Below are positions 7,171 to 10,502 of a stretch of DNA of 10,502 bases, in pieces. The DNA comes from Nitrospirota bacterium (GTDB lineage: Bacteria; Nitrospirota; Thermodesulfovibrionia; Thermodesulfovibrionales; Dissulfurispiraceae). Position numbers and translations under genes: made by a program. Below the pieces are notes generated by a model. The model did not search any database. It was not told the origin of the DNA and saw nothing but the letters and a program-made list of their open reading frames with translations. Position 1 is the stretch's first letter; each line of letters begins with the position of its first letter. Location: the NCBI GenBank assembly GCA_016212685.1, contig JACREW010000293.1, positions 1 through 10,502 of the forward strand, given 5' to 3'.

Positions 7171-7341
7171 AAAGGCATGAAAGGCACGGCTCCAAAGACT
7201 TTACAAGTGCCGGTTTACGTTCAGGGCATAGATATGCGGCGAATTACACTATAAGAGAGCACCGATGCTGATGACGGGAAGGCGTATGCCGGTTGAAAAT
7301 TTCGCCGGTAAAGTCTTTTCCGCCATACCTTCCATGCCCTT
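7171..7341 (-). repeat. Structured repeat element, copy B (candidate folded RNA or MITE-like element)
   Basis: Arms at 7171-7204 and 7308-7341 are 34-base inverted repeats with 27 identical positions, separated by 103 bases. Read on the minus strand, four of the seven differences become G-U pairs; the other three form one symmetric 3x3 purine loop (GGA opposite GGA). The core carries CGTCATCAGCATC (7276-7264), 12 of 13 shared with copy A and at almost the same distance from the 5' arm (31 against 33 bases). AGCA-TCGG-TGCT can form a small hairpin and GGCATA can pair with TATGCC. The innermost arm bases CTTTAC/GTAAAG are shared with copy C. It lies between copy C and the promoter of the signalling operon. 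No open reading frame is preserved between copies. Confidence 0.8.
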
Positions 7342-7369
7342 TTAATGTTTGACTATAAATTGTAGGATG

Positions 7370-7525
7370 TGAGGCGTGCTGAAAAAGCCTTTACTCATAC
7401 GTAATTTTATATCAACATTCTCTTTCTGATGAGCTACAACATTGCTTTCTTATTTAATGAAACCAAGATAGTCTTCGGATTGCACAGGCAATTACACTTA
7501 GTAAAGGCTTTTGAAGTATGCCTCA
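7370..7525 (+). repeat. Structured repeat element, copy C (candidate folded RNA or MITE-like element)
   Basis: Arms at 7370-7395 and 7500-7525 are 26-base inverted repeats with 22 identical positions, separated by 104 bases. In the plus-strand orientation, two differences are G-U pairs and the other two form a tandem GA opposite GA internal loop, a common RNA motif. The core matches copy A: CATTCTCTT (7416-7424) begins 20 bases from the 5' arm (19 in A), and TTGCACAG (7480-7487) ends 12 bases before the 3' arm (12 in A). This copy is inverted relative to A and B and to all genes in the window. Its right end overlaps the last codon of the upstream-transcribed phosphatidyltransferase gene and supplies its stop. 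TATAAA at 7354-7359 precedes it, but no good -35 is visible. Confidence 0.8.
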
Positions 7526-8152
7526 TAGCCGGTTAATACTTTTTGTATTTGAAGCCGTATCCTTATACCTTGATTGCGGATTGTTGCTATGCCTTGTCAT
7601 TTTATAGACGTAGAGTATTCTTTGAACAGCGGTTATATGACTTAGGAAGAACAGCAATACAATAACGGGAAAAAGCCATCCAGTAATGCAGCCGAAGGCT
7701 AACAGCACAACCCTCTCAGGCCTCTCCATAAGCCCCACAGCGCATCGAATGCCTATGCCCTCGGCCCTTGCCCTTACATAGCTTATAACCAGGGCGCCGA
7801 CAAGGCTGCCTATGCTCAGCATAACGCCTGCGAGATTATTCTTGTAGAAAAAGTACCATGCGATTGCGATGAAAATAAAAGAATCGGAATACCGGTCGAG
7901 GGTCGAATCGAGAAGCGCTCCGAATCTGGTGCTTTTGCCGTTGGTGCGGGCGACAATGCCGTCGAGCATATCGAAAAAGCCCCCGGCGAGTATCAGGATA
8001 CCGCCACCGGTAGGGTTAAGCGGTATGACTACGGCTGCTGCCGCCGTTATCAGGAAACCTGCTATAGTGAGGAAATTTGGACTGACCGGTATGCGTTTTG
8101 CCAAAGGAGCAAGAGGCTTATCGAGGAAATGCCCAAGCTTAGCGCTTATCAA
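7523..8152 (-). CDS. CDP-alcohol phosphatidyltransferase, likely phosphatidylinositol phosphate synthase
   Basis: 209 residues with several membrane segments (about 26-44, 50-60, 92-103, 107-126, 146-171). The family signature is complete: Asp61, Asp64-Gly65, Ala68-Arg69, Gly78, Asp82 and Asp86 (D-x2-DG-x2-AR-x8-G-x3-D-x3-D), which binds the metal ions and CDP-diacylglycerol. YVRARAEG (125-132) and MERPER (142-147) resemble the phosphatidylinositol phosphate synthases of actinobacteria. With ino1 directly upstream, the likely reaction is CDP-diacylglycerol plus inositol-1-phosphate giving phosphatidylinositol phosphate; phosphatidylglycerophosphate synthase is the main alternative. The start codon is TTG, immediately after the ino1 TAG, with GGGAGAGG just upstream; no ATG fits. 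The stop TGA comes from the edge of repeat C, so the last residues of the C-terminus (after about residue 190, polar and disordered-looking) may be altered from the ancestral end. Confidence 0.9.
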   Translation of the reverse strand: MISAKLGHFLDKPLAPLAKRIPVSPNFLTIAGFLITAAAAVVIPLNPTGGGILILAGGFFDMLDGIVARTNGKSTRFGALLDSTLDRYSDSFIFIAIAWYFFYKNNLAGVMLSIGSLVGALVISYVRARAEGIGIRCAVGLMERPERVVLLAFGCITGWLFPVIVLLFFLSHITAVQRILYVYKMTRHSNNPQSRYKDTASNTKSINRL

Positions 8153-9256
8153 CTACCTCTCCCTTTTATTCGCTATGAATTCTTCCACCATTTCCCTCGC
8201 TTCCTCGTCGGAAAATTGCGTCCTGGGGTGCTTCATGAAATAAGACGAAGGAGAAAGAAGAATACCGCCCACGCCCCTGTCCTTTGCGATTTTGCAACAC
8301 CTGACGGCATCTATAACGACGCCGGAGCTGTTGGGAGAGTCTTCAACCGACAGCCTCATCTCCAGATGCATCGGCATATTGCCGAAACCCCGTCCTTCTA
8401 TCCGCAAAAAGCAGACCTTGTTGTCGTCCATCCACGGCACGTAATCCGAAGGGCCTATGTGTATATCGTCGTCGGTCATCCCGTGCGTAACCTGTGACTG
8501 AACAGCCTCCGTCTTCGATATCTTTTTAGATTTGAGCCTGCTGTGGTTGAGCATATTCAGGAAATCGGTATTTCCGCCCACGTTCAGTTGATAGGTATGG
8601 TCTATCTTTACGCCCCTGTCCATAAATAATTTTGTAAGCATCCTGTGGATGATGGTCGCCCCTATCTGGGATTTTATATCGTCGCCGATTACCGGTATGC
8701 CTTTTTCTTCAAAGCGCCGTATCCACGTATCTTCCGACGCTATAAAAACAGGAATACAGTTAATAAACGCAACGCCTGCATCGAGACATGCGTTGGCATA
8801 ATATTTTGTAGCGCGTTCCGATCCCACAGGCAGATAGTTGATAAGCATATCCGCGCCGCTTTCCTTAAGCGCTTTAACAACATCGCACGGCTTTTCATCC
8901 GCTGCGATAAATATCTTGTCGCCGGGATAGTCGGCCATGTGCGGGGATATGCCGTCGAGGATTTCTCCCATCCGGACATTTACAGGATAATCCGGGATTC
9001 CGGGGTAAAACGCCTTCGTGCAGTTCGGCCTGGCGAACATGGCTTCCTTCAAGGGCTTATTCACCTTCCTTACATCGATATCGAATGCCGCGACAACCTC
9101 AATATCTCCCGGAAGGTATCCTCCGAGATTATGATGCATAAGGCCGAGGGATATATCGGGGCTGTCCTCCCGTAATGACTTATAATATTCTATCCCCTGA
9201 ATCAGAGAGCTCGCGCAATTGCCGACCCCGGCAATTGCAATCCGTATCTTACCCAT
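8153..9256 (-). CDS. ino1: Inositol-3-phosphate synthase (Ino1/MIPS)
   Basis: 367 residues, the length of the actinobacterial and archaeal short form. The enzyme converts glucose-6-phosphate to myo-inositol-3-phosphate using bound NAD in a cytoplasmic oxidation, aldol cyclisation and reduction. The NAD-binding Rossmann motif is at the N-terminus (IAGVGNCASSLIQG, 8-21). The catalytic-domain motifs are GDDIKSQIGATIIHR (191-205), NVGGNTDFLNM (225-235) and SPSSYFMKHP (335-344), all characteristic of the family. A GAGGAG site lies about 11 bases before the ATG. The gene starts 36 bases after hsp20 with no clear promoter in between, so it may be read from the hsp20 promoter. The next gene, the phosphatidyltransferase, begins at the base after its TAG; the pair suggests inositol phospholipid synthesis rather than a solute pathway. 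Confidence 0.95.
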   Translation of the reverse strand: MGKIRIAIAGVGNCASSLIQGIEYYKSLREDSPDISLGLMHHNLGGYLPGDIEVVAAFDIDVRKVNKPLKEAMFARPNCTKAFYPGIPDYPVNVRMGEILDGISPHMADYPGDKIFIAADEKPCDVVKALKESGADMLINYLPVGSERATKYYANACLDAGVAFINCIPVFIASEDTWIRRFEEKGIPVIGDDIKSQIGATIIHRMLTKLFMDRGVKIDHTYQLNVGGNTDFLNMLNHSRLKSKKISKTEAVQSQVTHGMTDDDIHIGPSDYVPWMDDNKVCFLRIEGRGFGNMPMHLEMRLSVEDSPNSSGVVIDAVRCCKIAKDRGVGGILLSPSSYFMKHPRTQFSDEEAREMVEEFIANKRER

Positions 9257-9291
9257 GCCGTTAATATCTCCTCTCTACGAGTCTTCGACGA

Positions 9292-9699
9292 TTATTTTAT
9301 CTCTATATGTCTCGGTATATCTTTAGTTTTTTTGGGAAGGACTATTTTTAAAATGCCGTCATTGAGAGTAGCCCTTATCTTCTCCTGATCCACATCGCAG
9401 GGCAATAAAAACGACCTAAAAAAAGCTCCGTACGCCCTTTCCACCTGATAATAATTCCTCCCTTCGCAGCGGAACTTCCTCTCCCCGCTTAGTTTGAGCG
9501 TATTGCCCTCAACCTTAATATTAATATCGGATTCGGAGACTTCGGGCAATTCGGCCTTCACCACGAAATCCTCCGGAGTCTCATAAATATCCACGACAGG
9601 CAGCCATGCCGGATGATCGGCAATTCCCCTGCCTGCCTGCGAAACGTCAAAAAGCTTATTGATTCTTTCCCTTAACGGAAATGGGTCCCATTTCTCCAT
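9292..9699 (-). CDS. Small heat shock protein, Hsp20/alpha-crystallin family
   Basis: 135 residues. A short N-terminal arm (WDPFPLRERINKLF) is followed by the alpha-crystallin domain at about 33-125: PVVDIYETPEDFVVKAELP opens the domain, with IKVEGNTLKLSGER in the middle and the conserved ATLNDGILKIVLPKK (110-124) near its end. The C-terminal IEI (132-134) is the I-x-I motif that docks into a neighbouring subunit. Such proteins are ATP-independent holdases that form oligomers and keep unfolding proteins soluble in the cytoplasm. A good sigma70-like promoter lies at 9738-9767 and no CIRCE-type inverted repeat is visible, so heat-specific control is not evident. Ino1 follows after 35 bases and may be co-transcribed. 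Confidence 0.95.
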   Translation of the reverse strand: MEKWDPFPLRERINKLFDVSQAGRGIADHPAWLPVVDIYETPEDFVVKAELPEVSESDINIKVEGNTLKLSGERKFRCEGRNYYQVERAYGAFFRSFLLPCDVDQEKIRATLNDGILKIVLPKKTKDIPRHIEIK

Positions 9700-9737
9700 T
9701 TCTTTCAGACCCCCGCGCTTAAAATCATAAACAGGAT

Positions 9738-9767
9738 TTTATAAATTAACTCATGCGCTTATGTCAA
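9738..9767 (-). promoter_or_regulatory. Sigma70-like promoter for hsp20
   Basis: The minus strand carries a perfect TTGACA (9767-9762), an 18-base spacer and TATAAA (9743-9738). The predicted start lies about 30 bases before the hsp20 ATG. It sits just after the recO stop codon, in the 72-base gap between the genes, and probably serves hsp20, ino1 and the phosphatidyltransferase. Confidence 0.7.
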
Positions 9768-9771
9768 GGAG

Positions 9772-10502
9772 TTATCCCGACGCGACGGCAAAATTCTCTT
9801 TCCTTAATTGTTTCGACCGGCCTAAAATATAGGCGACATGGGAGTTTATGACATGCCCTATTTCAGACAGCATATACGCAGGCGCTTTTACCCTGTTTAT
9901 ATTCGACAGACGCCACTTTATAAGGCTGTTGTAGAGTCTCACGGTTCCGCCGGACAGGCGTATCGAACCTTCCCTGTCACGGATGCATTTTTCACAGATT
10001 ATCGAACCGTGAGAGACATAAAAATGAATCGGCGAATCGGCGGGTCGGTGAAATTTTTTCTCCGCTTCTCCGTTTCTTATACCGGCGCCGCACCTGCCGC
10101 ACATATCGAGCCTCGGCGCGTATCCGGCGATCTCGATGAATTTTATTTTGTAATAGAGGAGATACAGCGCATTCCCTGAATCCGATTCGAGTTTAGTCAG
10201 CGTGCCGAGCAGCAGCTTGAAAACAGCGAAGTGAGGCTCTCTTTCGGGCATAAACTTAAGGCTGAGTTCCAGCATTTCGGAAACATTCAGGAGGCGCTTT
10301 AGGTCTTCCCTGAGCGTATGAAAGGTCTTTATTATATCCGACTGGGTCAGGCGGGGCAGGTTTGCGTCCTCTTTGCCCATGAATGAGATTTTGGAATAGG
10401 TAAGCGGTTCGAGACTGCTTCCGAACCTGCTTTTGATCTTTCTGGGACTTTTGGCAAACACCTTGAGCAAGCCGTAATCGCGAGTGAGATATGTAACTAT
10501 GA
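9772..10502 (-). CDS. recO: DNA repair protein RecO (5' end outside the window)
   Basis: 242 codons are visible and the reading frame stays open to the right edge (IVTYLTRDYGLLKVFAKS), so the true start lies beyond the window; roughly 15-20 residues are missing by comparison with usual RecO proteins. The TTG at 10470 is internal and should not be taken as the start. The N-terminal OB-fold is seen in VTYLTRDYG, AKSPRKIKSRFGSSLEPLTY and following; the C-terminal half is helical, with a zinc finger CGRCGAG and CEKC about 30 residues apart. RecO works with RecR to load RecA on SSB-coated single-stranded DNA and anneals complementary strands in RecF-pathway repair. The gene ends just before the hsp20 promoter, so hsp20 is likely transcribed separately. 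Confidence 0.93.
   Translation of the reverse strand, partial: IVTYLTRDYGLLKVFAKSPRKIKSRFGSSLEPLTYSKISFMGKEDANLPRLTQSDIIKTFHTLREDLKRLLNVSEMLELSLKFMPEREPHFAVFKLLLGTLTKLESDSGNALYLLYYKIKFIEIAGYAPRLDMCGRCGAGIRNGEAEKKFHRPADSPIHFYVSHGSIICEKCIRDREGSIRLSGGTVRLYNSLIKWRLSNINRVKAPAYMLSEIGHVINSHVAYILGRSKQLRKENFAVASG

Noticed and set aside
7268..7274. CTGATGA in copy B (and again at 7425-7431 in copy C), which suggests a hammerhead ribozyme core.
   Set aside because: The following GAAA is not preceded by a sequence that can form stem II with the bases after CTGATGA, copy A has CGGATGA at the position matching B, and in B the motif is on the strand opposite to the predicted RNA.
7370..7525. Intrinsic terminator for the phosphatidyltransferase operon.
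   Set aside because: The arms are 104 bases apart and there is no U-tract after the 3' arm on either strand; it might impede transcription but is not a standard terminator.
10468..10470. TTG as the start of recO.
   Set aside because: The reading frame remains open to the window edge and the upstream residues (IVTYLTRDYG) are conserved RecO sequence, so the start is outside the window.

Overview
The window is a compact bacterial chromosome segment of moderate GC. Every gene I can support lies on the minus strand, so transcription runs from the right end to the left. No phage, transposase, CRISPR array or origin is visible. The gene set (a HypA-type nickel chaperone, HD-GYP and HDOD signalling proteins, an inositol-phosphate synthase paired with a CDP-alcohol phosphatidyltransferase, and a YtxH/DUF948 pair) would fit a Nitrospirota, Desulfobacterota or similar environmental lineage. 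That placement is inference; no marker gene here settles it.

Layout in the direction of transcription: (1) recO, cut by the right edge of the window, then hsp20 behind its own sigma70-like promoter, then ino1 and, directly abutting it, a PgsA/PIP-synthase-like gene (10502-7523). (2) A 456-bp non-coding stretch (7067-7522) holding two copies of a structured repeat, B and C, and a strong extended -10 promoter. (3) A tightly overlapping three-gene signalling operon: a 96-aa protein, an HDOD protein and a GAF/HD-GYP protein (7066-4361). (4) DUF948 protein, YtxH protein, hypA and tadA (4329-2789), closely packed. (5) tRNA-Ser(CGA) with an encoded CCA end (2737-2648). (6) A 320-bp non-coding stretch holding a third repeat copy, A, and a solo repeat arm. 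(7) A two-gene operon of an exported von Willebrand A protein and a membrane-anchored coiled-coil protein (2327-31), joined by an ATGA overlap.

Functionally, ino1 plus the phosphatidyltransferase would make inositol-1-phosphate and attach it to CDP-diacylglycerol, implying inositol phospholipid synthesis. The 96-aa/HDOD/HD-GYP operon looks like a cyclic-di-GMP or stress-signalling module. TadA (tRNA A34 deamination) and RecO (recombinational repair) are housekeeping.

The most interesting signal is non-coding. Three copies of a 156-177-nt element share a core of nearly constant length (105, 103 and 104 nt) with short motifs at fixed positions, enclosed by long inverted-repeat arms. The arm sequences differ between copies but remain self-complementary, with compensatory double changes and 11 G-U-type pairs that all fall on one strand per copy. 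This is what a folded RNA family, or a mobile element with an RNA or hairpin stage, would look like. I do not recognise it as a known family. One copy (C) also supplies the stop codon of the PIP-synthase-like gene.
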